DNA from: Verrucomicrobiota bacterium
Lineage (GTDB): Bacteria; Verrucomicrobiota; Verrucomicrobiia; Opitutales; Opitutaceae
Assembly (NCBI GenBank): GCA_023457715.1
Contig: JAEWKR010000043.1
Location: 1-16,673 of the forward strand
Length of the DNA stretch: 16,673 nt
Direction of reading: 5' to 3'
A program made the position numbers and the translations under genes. The notes under the pieces are model-generated. The model had not been told where the DNA came from and did not search any database. It worked only from the letters and a program-made list of their open reading frames with translations. Of this stretch, positions 1 through 7,153 are shown one piece after another (position 1 is the stretch's first letter; each line of letters opens with the position of its first letter).

Positions 1-72
1 GGGCCGGAGGGCCGGGGAGCCGGCGCGGCCGGCTGCTGGTCCTCCGGCCCTCCGGCCCTCTGGCCCTCCGGT
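1..72. repeat. GC-rich octamer array with inverted copy and hairpin
   Basis: Positions 40-71 are about four tandem copies of an 8-bp unit (CCCTCCGG and close variants). Positions 1-17 carry the same word inverted, so the two ends can pair. Between them lies a perfect 7-bp stem with a three-base loop (AGCCGGC at 18-24, GCCGGCT at 28-34). It sits just past the stop codon of the minus-strand gene that ends at 73, so it could act as a transcript-end structure, but there is no T tract. The window edge cuts the region. Confidence 0.7.
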
Positions 73-483
73 TCATTGCGCGAGGACGATGACGCCGGAG
101 ACGGTACCGCGGCCGGGAGGACCGTTCAGAAAGACCGCCGGACGTCCGCGCGAAACGGTGACGGCGGTGCCGCCACGGCTGACGCGCACGGTGCCGTTCT
201 GGTCGGCCTGAACTTCGGCCCGGCCGCCGCCTGGAAGCGACAGGGGGGCGGCGCCGCCAGGCGCAACCGTGGTGGAGGATTCGCCATTGTAGCGGAAGCT
301 CTGGGAGGGGAGGTTGCTGCGCAGCGTCGCTTCATACGGCGCAAGACGGGCGTCCGTCGGACCCGGGTCGTTTGAGCCCGTGAACCCGATGGCGCGAACC
401 CCAATGCCTCCGCCGGCGGCGAGCGCGAGGGTGGGGCCGGCGAGCAGCAGGACGCCGCTGAGTAGGTAGTGAATCAGTCGCAT
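73..483 (-). CDS. Small exported protein paired with ECF sigma factor
   Basis: A 136-residue protein I do not recognise. Residues 1-22 form a typical signal peptide (basic start MRLIHY, hydrophobic run, ALAA before a Gly-rich segment), so it is probably exported to the periplasm or beyond. The mature part is rich in Gly, Pro, Val and Arg, with a stretch at about 88-135 that looks like short beta strands. It has no second membrane segment, no zinc-binding His/Cys set and no cysteines. The ATG is preceded by AGGAG at good spacing, one of the few clear ribosome sites here. The start overlaps the 3' end of the sigma factor gene by 10 bp, implying translational coupling. The position is the one usually held by an anti-sigma factor, but nothing in the sequence supports that role. 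Confidence 0.8.
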   Translation of the reverse strand: MRLIHYLLSGVLLLAGPTLALAAGGGIGVRAIGFTGSNDPGPTDARLAPYEATLRSNLPSQSFRYNGESSTTVAPGGAAPLSLPGGGRAEVQADQNGTVRVSRGGTAVTVSRGRPAVFLNGPPGRGTVSGVIVLAQ

Positions 484-1088
484 GGGAGATCTCCTAGTTT
501 TTGCACGAGCATTCGCCGGGCGTGAAAAAGTCGCGACATGACCGTGCCGCGGCGGATGGAAAGGGTTTCCGCGATTTCATCGTAGGACAGGCCGTTGACT
601 TCGCGGAGCGCCAGAACGGCGCGATGCTTGGGCGGCAAGTCGTTGAGCGCACGCTCAAACCGCGCCTTGCTTTCGTTCCGATCGAGATCCTCGCGCGGGT
701 CATCGTCCGCGACCGGCTCAGGGGTTCGCGGGCCGGGCTGGTCGGAGGCGTCATCGCCACCGTCGAGCATGGGCAGGAAACGGGAGAGCCAGCGCCGGCG
801 GCCGCGCAGGTGGTCGATGGCCTTGCGCACGGCGATGGGGTGAATCCACGTGGTGAATTTCGAATCGCCGCGAAACTTCCCGAGGTTCTTCCACGCCGAG
901 AGCCAGACCTCCTGGCAGACATCGCGGGCAGCGTGTTCATCGCGCACCATGGACCACACGAGCCGGAAAATGGGCTCGTAATGCGCGCGCATGAGGAGCC
1001 CGAAGGCATCCTCGTCGCCCGCCTGCGCGCGGCGCAACCACTCCGCCTCATCGGAAGCGGTAAAATCTGGAGCTTCAGGCACATCCAC
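474..1088 (-). CDS. ECF-type RNA polymerase sigma factor
   Basis: A 204-residue group 4 (extracytoplasmic function) sigma factor that would direct RNA polymerase to a small regulon. Sigma region 2 spans about residues 26-97, including DVCQEVWLSAWK and the TTWIHPIAVRKAIDHLR segment used for -10 recognition and melting. An acidic, Pro-rich linker covers about 105-140. Region 4 spans about 142-196, with LPPKHRAVLALREV and the helix-turn-helix YDEIAETLSIRRGTVMSRL. Length and domain order are normal for the family. The start is a GTG at 1088 with no clear Shine-Dalgarno sequence, so the exact N-terminus is uncertain. It is divergent from the glycosylase-mdoGH operon and overlaps the small exported gene downstream. 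No classical zinc-binding anti-sigma gene is adjacent in the window. The subgroup cannot be assigned by eye. Confidence 0.93.
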   Translation of the reverse strand: MDVPEAPDFTASDEAEWLRRAQAGDEDAFGLLMRAHYEPIFRLVWSMVRDEHAARDVCQEVWLSAWKNLGKFRGDSKFTTWIHPIAVRKAIDHLRGRRRWLSRFLPMLDGGDDASDQPGPRTPEPVADDDPREDLDRNESKARFERALNDLPPKHRAVLALREVNGLSYDEIAETLSIRRGTVMSRLFHARRMLVQKLGDLPCD

Positions 1089-1371
1089 GGCGGACAGCGG
1101 TCATGGAGCATAGTTTCGACGATTTCAGGAGAAGGCAAATGGGGCGGCAAGGCGGCGTGCATGGGACTGGGACGTCGTGTTCGCGCGATCCATTCGGGCG
1201 AGAGGCGGCCGCCCCCTGCGCCGGAACGAAATAGGTCAATAATGCGTGCCGCAGGCGGAATTGCGGTCCACGGCAAGCGAAACATCATTGCGCACCATGA
1301 ATTTGGAATTGGACTCCGCGGGGTCTGGACTCGAAAAGCTGGGTCTCGCCCTGATACTCTGACGCGTCGAA
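1089..1371. other. Divergent intergenic region between sigma factor and glycosylase operon
   Basis: A 283-bp gap between two outward-facing transcription units, so it should hold both promoters. I see no convincing sigma-70 hexamer pair, no gene and no repeat array. One ECF-like motif pair on the plus strand is listed separately. Confidence 0.5.
1223..1247 (+). promoter_or_regulatory. Possible ECF-type promoter facing the glycosylase-mdoGH operon
   Basis: GGAAC at 1223-1227, a 17-bp spacer containing the AT-rich AAATAGGTCAATAAT, then CGT at 1245-1247. This resembles the GGAAC / CGT pattern known for RpoE-like ECF promoters and lies about 125 bp before the ATG at 1372. The motif is short and could be chance; the link to the divergent sigma factor is inference. 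Confidence 0.2.
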
Positions 1372-2418
1372 ATGCGCCACGCCCTGCAAGCTTTGACCGA
1401 GGAACTCCGACGGCTGAAAACGGCCGGCGTCAAAGACGTGCCTGTCTCGGAGGAAAGCATCGCGACGTTGCGCGCGGTGGTGCGACGACTCGAGGCCGCG
1501 GGCGGCGGGCCGGCCGCTGCGGGAATGCGTCTGGTCGCGGAAGCGAGGTCCCCGCGGGTGGCGGGTGCAGATGCGCAGGCGGGAGCGAAGCCTCCCACGG
1601 GCAGTCAGGGCAGCCCGGGGATTGCGCTTCCCGATGCCGCAGCGCGCCAACCTGCTCCCGCCGCGGCAGAAGCTCCGGCGCCCCCGCGGACGGCGCCGAA
1701 GGCCGCGCCCAAGTCGACGCTGCCGGCCGGTCTGGCGCCCATTCCGGGCACGGGGCCGACCGTCGTGCTGCCCGAAGGCGACAAGGCGGCACGCTGGGCG
1801 GCGCTGCGTGAGACGGTGTTGAATGACCCCGTCTGCTGCGCGCACGTGCGGCCCGGGAAGAAAGTGGTGCTGGGCGCCGGTTCGCTGGACGCCCGCATCA
1901 TGTTCGTGGGCGAGGCCCCGGGGGCGGACGAGGAGGTGGAGGGCGTTCCCTTCGTCGGACCGGCGGGCCAGCTGCTGACGAAGATGATCCAGGGAATGGG
2001 GTTGAAGCGGGAGGATGTTTACATCGGCAACATCATGAACTGGCGGCCGGAGATGCCGGTCACCGAGGCCGGCGTCCAAGTGGGCAACCGGCCGCCCTCG
2101 GAGGAGGAAATGCGCTACTGCCTGCCGTACCTGCGCGCGCAGATCGAGGTCGTGAACCCGACGCTGCTGGTGGCCTTGGGCGCGACGGCGGCGCAGGGGC
2201 TGCTGGGCTTCGGCTCCTTCAAGGCGCTCGGCGACATCCGCGGACAGTGGCACGAATTTTCCGGCAAGCCGCTGATGGTGACCTACCATCCCAGCTATAT
2301 CCTGCGCAACCAGTCCAACCGCTCGAAGCGGATGATCTGGGAGGACCTGTTGAAGGTCATGGAACGCGCGGGTTTGGAGATCAGCGAGCGCCAGCGCGCC
2401 TTCTTCCTCGACAAATGA
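1372..2418 (+). CDS. Uracil-DNA glycosylase, family 4-like
   Basis: A 348-residue protein of the uracil-DNA glycosylase superfamily, which cuts uracil from DNA at the start of base excision repair. Residues 1-40 form a charged helical segment, about 41-130 is an Ala/Pro-rich linker, and the catalytic domain covers about 140-335. Motif 1 is GEAPGADEE (180-188), followed by GVPFVGPAGQLL; the second catalytic motif is HPS at 306-308 in VTYHPSYILRN. Family 4 enzymes normally hold a 4Fe-4S cluster through four cysteines. Here the usual KCRP cysteine is Trp224 (NIMNWRP), the first CxxC is replaced by adjacent Cys155-Cys156, and only Cys250 is clearly in place. The cluster is therefore probably lost or altered; Trp variants occur in some relatives. 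The stop overlaps the mdoG start (ATGA). The ATG at 1372 has no Shine-Dalgarno sequence, and a later start inside the N-terminal region is possible. Confidence 0.9.
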   Translation: MRHALQALTEELRRLKTAGVKDVPVSEESIATLRAVVRRLEAAGGGPAAAGMRLVAEARSPRVAGADAQAGAKPPTGSQGSPGIALPDAAARQPAPAAAEAPAPPRTAPKAAPKSTLPAGLAPIPGTGPTVVLPEGDKAARWAALRETVLNDPVCCAHVRPGKKVVLGAGSLDARIMFVGEAPGADEEVEGVPFVGPAGQLLTKMIQGMGLKREDVYIGNIMNWRPEMPVTEAGVQVGNRPPSEEEMRYCLPYLRAQIEVVNPTLLVALGATAAQGLLGFGSFKALGDIRGQWHEFSGKPLMVTYHPSYILRNQSNRSKRMIWEDLLKVMERAGLEISERQRAFFLDK

Positions 2419-3905
2419 AGCCCCTCGTTGCGGCCCTGCTCCTCCTGGTGTTGCCGCTCCCCGCGCTGCGGGCGAGCGGGGAGATGTTCGACTTCGACGT
2501 GCTGCGTTATCGCGCGAAGATGCTCGCGAACGAGCCTTACGTGCAGCCGGTCGCGCTGCCGGACTGGCTGAACGCGCTCACGTACGACGAGCATCGGCGC
2601 ATCCAGTTCAACGCGGAGCGCTCGCTGTGGCGTCGGGAAGGGCTGCCGTTTCAGGTGCAGTTCTTTCATCCCGGGTACATCTTCAACCGGATGGTGCGGG
2701 TCTCGACCCTCCATCAGCGGCATCCCGAGCCGGTGCCCTTCGACCCCGACTTCTTCAACTACGACAACCTGAAGGTGGGCGAGGTGCCGGATTCGATCGG
2801 CTTCGCCGGGCTGCGCTTTCTGTATCCCCTGAACAATCCCGGCGACGAACTGGGCGTGTTCCTGGGCGCGAGTTATTTCCGCTTCCTGTGCGAGCGCGCG
2901 TTTTATGGATTGTCGGCGCGCGGCCTGGCGCTGAACACAGGCCTGCCGAAGACCGAGGAGTTTCCCATCTACCGGGAGTTCTGGATCGAACGGCCCGGCC
3001 CGATGGCGAAGCATCTGACGGTCTACGCGCTGCTCGACAGCGAGAGCGTCGCCGGCGCCTTCCGGTTCGTGATCACCCCCGGCGCGGAGACCGTGATGCA
3101 GGTGCAGACCGCGTTTTACTTCCGCAAGGCGGTGGACCTCGTGGGCATCGCGCCGCTGACGAGCATGTATTGGTTTGGCGAGAACAGCCGCCGGCCGCCG
3201 CACGATTTTCGTCCGGAGGTGCACGACTCCGACGGTGTGCTCCTGTTCACGGGGGCGGGCGAGTGGTTGTGGCGTCCGCTCGGCAATCCGCGTGCGGCGC
3301 GCACCGCGGCCTTCGCCGACGAAAACCCGCGCGGCTTCGGACTGCTCCAGCGGGACCGCAATTTCGAAAACTACCAGGACCTGGAGGCGCATTATCATCT
3401 GCGGCCGACGGGGTGGGTGGAACCCGTGGGCCAGTGGGGGCGCGGCTCGGTGCGGCTGGTGGAACTGCCGACGGAGAATGAGTTCAACGACAACATTGTC
3501 GCCTTCTGGACGCCCGAGAAGCTCCCGCCGCCGGGCGAGGCGCTGGAGCTCTCGTACCGGTTGCACTGGTGCCTCGACCAGGTGCGGCCGCCGGCGGGTT
3601 TCGTCACGGGAACGCGGCATGGCCACTCGCCCAATGAGACCGGACTGGAGCGCTTCGTGATCGATTTCGACGGCACGTACCTGCGCAACCAGCGTCACGA
3701 TCCGGCGATCGAGCCGGTGGTTTCCGTGGGCAAGGGGGCGGAACTGGTGCACGCGGCCGTGCAGAAGAATCACTACAACGGGACGTGGCGGGTCTCGTTT
3801 GCGGTCAAGCCGGATGGCAGCGGAACTCCGGTCGAGCTGCGCTGCTTCCTCCGCAAGCCGCCCCATGTGCTCACGGAGACGTGGTCGTATCTGTGGCAGC
3901 CATGA
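2415..3905 (+). CDS. mdoG: Periplasmic glucan biosynthesis protein MdoG/OpgG
   Basis: A 496-residue protein of the MdoG/OpgG family, close to the roughly 510 residues of the E. coli protein. The family acts in the periplasm on the beta-glucan backbone of osmoregulated periplasmic glucans. Residues 1-20 are a signal peptide (MKPLVAALLLLVLPLPALRA). The mature part starts with the family-typical FDFDVLRYRAKMLA, followed by YDEHRRIQF, LWRREGLPFQVQFFHPGYIF, FAGLRFLYPLN and LGASYFRFL. The C-terminal half has the typical beta-rich region, including YWFGENSRRPPHDFRPEVHDSDG without gaps. An upstream extension of the frame runs inside the glycosylase gene, so I chose the ATG at 2415, which overlaps that gene's stop and begins exactly at the signal peptide. 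It overlaps the next gene by ATGA. Context with mdoH confirms the role. Confidence 0.96.
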   Translation: MKPLVAALLLLVLPLPALRASGEMFDFDVLRYRAKMLANEPYVQPVALPDWLNALTYDEHRRIQFNAERSLWRREGLPFQVQFFHPGYIFNRMVRVSTLHQRHPEPVPFDPDFFNYDNLKVGEVPDSIGFAGLRFLYPLNNPGDELGVFLGASYFRFLCERAFYGLSARGLALNTGLPKTEEFPIYREFWIERPGPMAKHLTVYALLDSESVAGAFRFVITPGAETVMQVQTAFYFRKAVDLVGIAPLTSMYWFGENSRRPPHDFRPEVHDSDGVLLFTGAGEWLWRPLGNPRAARTAAFADENPRGFGLLQRDRNFENYQDLEAHYHLRPTGWVEPVGQWGRGSVRLVELPTENEFNDNIVAFWTPEKLPPPGEALELSYRLHWCLDQVRPPAGFVTGTRHGHSPNETGLERFVIDFDGTYLRNQRHDPAIEPVVSVGKGAELVHAAVQKNHYNGTWRVSFAVKPDGSGTPVELRCFLRKPPHVLTETWSYLWQP

Positions 3906-4564
3906 GCTCGCCCGACGGCCCGCCGGACAACCTTGTCCCCTTCTCGGTCGCGGACGCGGCGCGTGGCGACGGTGCGTCGCCGGCTTCGTTGGAGACGCTG
4001 GGCAGTTTCCGGCCGAAGACCGGTTCGATGGACGCGTGGAACGCGGCCTACGTCCGCGTGGAGGACTACCTGCGCGCTCACCGCATTCACAACCGGCTGC
4101 ACCAGAGCCGGCTGATCCAGTCCATCCTGGAGCGGGCGGCCCGGCGTCATGAAGCGACCCCGCTGCGCAGCCCGACGGAGCTGGCGGCGGAGGAAACCGA
4201 GGCGCTCATGCAGCACTGGTTCGGGCTGATCCTGGGCGAGGAAGGCGAGTCGAAGGAGCGGATCAGCGTGGACGGGCGGCTGGCATTGATGCTGTGCGAC
4301 GGCCCGCAGAAATGGCCGTACGCGTTTCTCGACGAGCAGGCGGTGCCGCGGGAGTTTGTGACGGCGATGCGAGCCGGGGCGATCGAGGCCGGACCGGACA
4401 TGGCGGTTTCGAGCATGGTGCCGCGGCCGATCGATCTCGGGCTGATTCCCGAGGCGGCGGGCGAAACGATGGAGACGATCGAGAAGTGGCCGATCCTGCG
4501 CACGCTGCTGTTGTGGCTGCTGTTCGCAGGGTGTCTGGCCGTGATCTTCAAGATGACCCGCTGA
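3902..4564 (+). CDS. Unknown protein with one C-terminal membrane segment, between mdoG and mdoH
   Basis: A 220-residue protein I do not recognise. Residues 1-40 are low-complexity and polar. About 43-85 looks strongly helical and charged (AYVRVEDYLRAHRIHNRLHQ). About 90-160 looks folded. A single hydrophobic segment at about 198-217 (LRTLLLWLLFAGCLAVIF) ends almost at the C-terminus, so the bulk probably faces the cytoplasm as a tail-anchored protein. The ATG overlaps the mdoG stop (ATGA), and mdoH begins 6 bp after its stop. The neighbouring MdoH is 719 residues against about 847 in E. coli and lacks the long cytoplasmic N-terminal region before its first membrane helix; this protein could replace that region as a separate subunit. 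That is inference: I see no clear residue match. The longer frame upstream lies inside mdoG and is not used. Confidence 0.85.
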   Translation: MSSPDGPPDNLVPFSVADAARGDGASPASLETLGSFRPKTGSMDAWNAAYVRVEDYLRAHRIHNRLHQSRLIQSILERAARRHEATPLRSPTELAAEETEALMQHWFGLILGEEGESKERISVDGRLALMLCDGPQKWPYAFLDEQAVPREFVTAMRAGAIEAGPDMAVSSMVPRPIDLGLIPEAAGETMETIEKWPILRTLLLWLLFAGCLAVIFKMTR

Positions 4565-4570
4565 CCGCGT

Positions 4571-6730
4571 ATGCGCATGCCCAACGGACTTTTCCTCACG
4601 GAGCGGATGGATTCGGGGCGGCTCAATCGCCGGCGATTCCTGTTTTTTTCGAGCATCTTCGGCGTCACCAGCCTCGCCACGTGGTTCATGGCGGACCTGT
4701 TGTGGCGGGGCGGGCTGACCGCACTCGAGCTGGGCGTGCTGGTGCTGTTCGTGATTCTTTTCGCCCACGTGGCGGCCGGTTTCTGCACCGCGATGGTGGG
4801 CTTCTATGTGATCAACCGCGGCGGCGACAGCTCGCGGGTGACGGCGACGCTCAAGCCCGGCGAGGAGCCGACGCTGGCGTCGACCGCGATCGTGATGCCG
4901 GTCTTCAACGAGGACGTGAGCCGGGTGTTCGAAGGGCTGCGCGTCGTGTACCGCTCGGTGCAGGAGACGGGCAAGCTGGAGCACTTCGACTTTTTCGTGC
5001 TGAGCGATTCGAACCAACCCAACCAGTGGATCCAGGAGGAAGTGGCGTGGGTGGAGCTGTGCCGGCAGGTGGGCGGCTTTGGCCGGATCTTTTATCGGAA
5101 GCGACGGATTTCGATCAACAAGAAGGCCGGCAACGTGGCGGATTTCCTGCGGCGGTGGGGCCGGCGCTACCGCTACATGGTGGTGCTCGATGCGGACTCG
5201 ATCATGACGGGCCGGGCGCTCGTGCAGCTGGTCGCGTTGATGGAAAAGAATCCGCACGTCGGGATCGTCCAGACCGCGCCGCGCATTGTGAACGGCGAGA
5301 CGCTGTTTGCGCGCGTGCAGCAATTTTCCAGCCGGCTGTACGGGCCGCTCTTTCTGGCCGGGCTGAACTACTGGCAGCAGCACGAGGGCAATTACTGGGG
5401 ACATAACGCGGTGATCCGCGTGCAGCCCTTCATCGAGCACTGTTCGCTCCCGGATCTGCCCGGCACGGAGCCCTTTGGCGGGCGCATCCTCTCGCACGAC
5501 TTCGTGGAGGCCGCGCTGATGCGCAAGGCGGGGTGGGGCGTCTGGCTCGCGGGGGATATCGACGGCACGTACGAGGAGGGCCCGCCCACGATGATCGATT
5601 CGGCCAAGCGGGACCGCCGCTGGTGCCAGGGAAATCTGCAGCACACGTGGCTGTTGACCGCGCGCGGGTTCCGGCCGGCCAACCGGTTTCACATGCTGAT
5701 GGGGGTGATGGGGTACGTTTCGTCGCCGCTGTGGTTGTTCTTCATGATCGCGAGCACGATTCATGTGTTCGACGAAGTGACGACGCCGGGCGGGGTCGGG
5801 GTGCGGCCCGAGGCGTACACCTCGCTGTTCGGCTACGAGATCGAAGTGCCGGAGGCGTTCACCCTGTTCGTGTTCACGATGCTGCTGATCTTCCTGCCGA
5901 AGGTCGTGAGCGTGATCGTCACCTTCAACGACCGGGCGCGGGCGGAGACGTTTGGCGGCCGGCAGAAGCTGGTGGTGAGCGCGGTCCTGGAGACGCTGCT
6001 GTCCGCGCTGCTGGCGCCGATCAACATGGCGTTCAACGCGAAGTTCGTGCTGACGACGCTCCTGGGCCAGGGCGTGAACTGGGTGACGCAGCGTCGCGGG
6101 GCGGATGTGGACGGCACGGACTGGCGCGAGGCGATCCTGACGCATGGCGGGCAGACGATCTTCGGCCTGGTGTGGGGCATCTCGTCCTTCATCATCTCGC
6201 CGGGGTTCTTCTGGTGGCTGAGCCCGGTGATCGCGGGGCTGGTGCTGTCGATCCCGATCTCGATTTTCCTGAGCAAGGCGGCGTTTGGCCGCGTGGCGCG
6301 TTCACTGGGGCTGTTCCTCATCCCGGAGGAGGCGGCGCCGCCGTACGAGTTGAAGCGGCTGGAGAAGAATCTCGCCGAGTGCTACCGGCACCTGCTGCCC
6401 TTCGGTCCGCTGCGCGCCGACTATGGCCTGCTGCAGGCGGTGCTGGATCCGTATGTGAATGCGCTGCACGTGGCGCTCCTGCGGCAGCGCAAGCAGACGG
6501 AGGAGTCCCGCGAATGGTTTGCCCAGCTGCGCGAGCGGCTGCTGCACCACGGCCCGGTGAGCCTGACGATGAAGGAGAAGATGGCGCTGTTGATGGACGC
6601 CGACTCCATGATGGCGCTGCATCGCGAACTGTGGAATACCCCGGCCGAATCGCTGGCTGAATGGTGGCGGCTGGCGATGCGGCAGTATAACGTGCTGACG
6701 GCGGCGCCGATCACGGCGTTGTATCGGTAG
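4571..6730 (+). CDS. mdoH: Glucan biosynthesis glucosyltransferase MdoH/OpgH
   Basis: A 719-residue inner-membrane family 2 glycosyltransferase that polymerises glucose from UDP-glucose into the linear periplasmic glucan backbone and passes it across the membrane. Two N-terminal membrane helices lie at about 22-46 and 52-80. The cytoplasmic catalytic domain follows: IVMPVFNED (107-115), Asp146 in LSDS, the DAD pair at 207-209, SHDFVEAALMRKAGWG from 308, and the RDRRWCQGN version of the (Q/R)xxRW motif at 347-355. Further membrane segments occur at about 375-400, 430-450, 467-500, 525-545 and 547-567. A soluble C-terminal tail contains FLIPEE and LWNTP, as in E. coli OpgH. It is shorter than the E. 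coli protein because the N-terminal cytoplasmic extension is missing. The start at 4571 has no Shine-Dalgarno sequence; ATGs at 4577 and 4607 are alternatives. Confidence 0.96.
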   Translation: MRMPNGLFLTERMDSGRLNRRRFLFFSSIFGVTSLATWFMADLLWRGGLTALELGVLVLFVILFAHVAAGFCTAMVGFYVINRGGDSSRVTATLKPGEEPTLASTAIVMPVFNEDVSRVFEGLRVVYRSVQETGKLEHFDFFVLSDSNQPNQWIQEEVAWVELCRQVGGFGRIFYRKRRISINKKAGNVADFLRRWGRRYRYMVVLDADSIMTGRALVQLVALMEKNPHVGIVQTAPRIVNGETLFARVQQFSSRLYGPLFLAGLNYWQQHEGNYWGHNAVIRVQPFIEHCSLPDLPGTEPFGGRILSHDFVEAALMRKAGWGVWLAGDIDGTYEEGPPTMIDSAKRDRRWCQGNLQHTWLLTARGFRPANRFHMLMGVMGYVSSPLWLFFMIASTIHVFDEVTTPGGVGVRPEAYTSLFGYEIEVPEAFTLFVFTMLLIFLPKVVSVIVTFNDRARAETFGGRQKLVVSAVLETLLSALLAPINMAFNAKFVLTTLLGQGVNWVTQRRGADVDGTDWREAILTHGGQTIFGLVWGISSFIISPGFFWWLSPVIAGLVLSIPISIFLSKAAFGRVARSLGLFLIPEEAAPPYELKRLEKNLAECYRHLLPFGPLRADYGLLQAVLDPYVNALHVALLRQRKQTEESREWFAQLRERLLHHGPVSLTMKEKMALLMDADSMMALHRELWNTPAESLAEWWRLAMRQYNVLTAAPITALYR

Positions 6731-6760
6731 CCCGCCGAAGGCGGGATTTCAGATTTCAGA
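6731..6760 (+). repeat. GC mini-hairpin followed by heptamer array
   Basis: CCCGCC (6731-6736), loop GAA, GGCGGG (6740-6745), immediately followed by two copies of the 7-bp unit ATTTCAG. It begins directly after the mdoH stop codon. The hairpin could slow or end transcription, but the following sequence is not a T tract. The same hairpin-plus-heptamer arrangement recurs at 7059, 9138, 9404 and 10021. Confidence 0.75.
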
Positions 6761-6775
6761 TGGGGATGCGGTGGC

Positions 6776-6923
6776 GTGTTTTTTGAGCACGATTTGTTTT
6801 TGGGCCCCTCCCAATCCTCTCAACCACAGATGAACCCAGATGGACTCAGATTGGGAAAAAGACCGGCCTGGATCCGTGTCCATCTGGGTTCATCTGTGGT
6901 TCAGTGGGTTTGATTTGGTTGCG
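6776..6923. repeat. 148-bp inverted-repeat element, copy A
   Basis: This stretch recurs at 8425-8572 in the same orientation, with about eight differences by eye. It contains a perfect 24-bp inverted repeat (6822-6845 against 6878-6901; the arm begins AACCACAGATGAACCCAGAT) around a 32-bp centre, flanked by T-rich sequence on the left. No coding capacity or transposase is visible, so it is a non-autonomous dispersed element of MITE or REP type, or a structured RNA or regulatory repeat. No target-site duplication is obvious. Confidence 0.85.
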
Positions 6924-7058
6924 TTTCTGGTGGCGATTCCTTGCGGAGCCCTGAAGCCAGCCGAGACGCAGGTTGAAGCTCTCGCGCTCCCGACAAGGCC
7001 GGGGTTGGGGTAGCGCACAGGCTTTGGCGTGCGGCTTTGGCCGGTTCGAGCCGAGCGA

Positions 7059-7109
7059 TCTGAAATTTGAAATCTGAAATCTGAAATCTGAAATCCCCGC
7101 GCAGCGGGG
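7059..7109 (-). repeat. Heptamer array fused to GC mini-hairpin
   Basis: About five 7-bp units (TCTGAAA with one TTTGAAA variant) at 7059-7094 run into CCCCGC (7095-7100), loop GCA, GCGGGG (7104-7109). Read on the minus strand, it is hairpin then ATTTCAG units, matching the module after mdoH. Confidence 0.8.
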
Positions 7110-7153
7110 CTCCTTCCCGCTGGACGCGGCGCGGCTGAGCGTTTTGTTGGAGC

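Larger units (their letters stand above)
6731..7153. other. Repeat-filled gap between mdoH and the VTT gene
   Basis: 423 bp without a gene. In order it holds a GC hairpin with a TTTCAGA array (6731-6760), a 148-bp inverted-repeat element (6776-6923), about 135 bp with nothing recognisable (6924-7058), and a second heptamer array fused to a hairpin (7059-7109). Short frames here cross the repeats and look non-coding. No promoter could be picked out for the VTT gene. Confidence 0.7.

Noticed and set aside
3773..6145. 790-codon open frame on the minus strand opposite mdoG, the unknown gene and mdoH
   Set aside because: Composition is His/Arg/Gln-rich as expected of an antisense frame in GC-rich DNA. 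It runs across three well-supported genes and has no recognisable domain.
6776..6923. Insertion sequence
   Set aside because: At 148 bp it has no transposase frame and no visible target duplication, so it is listed only as a non-coding repeat.
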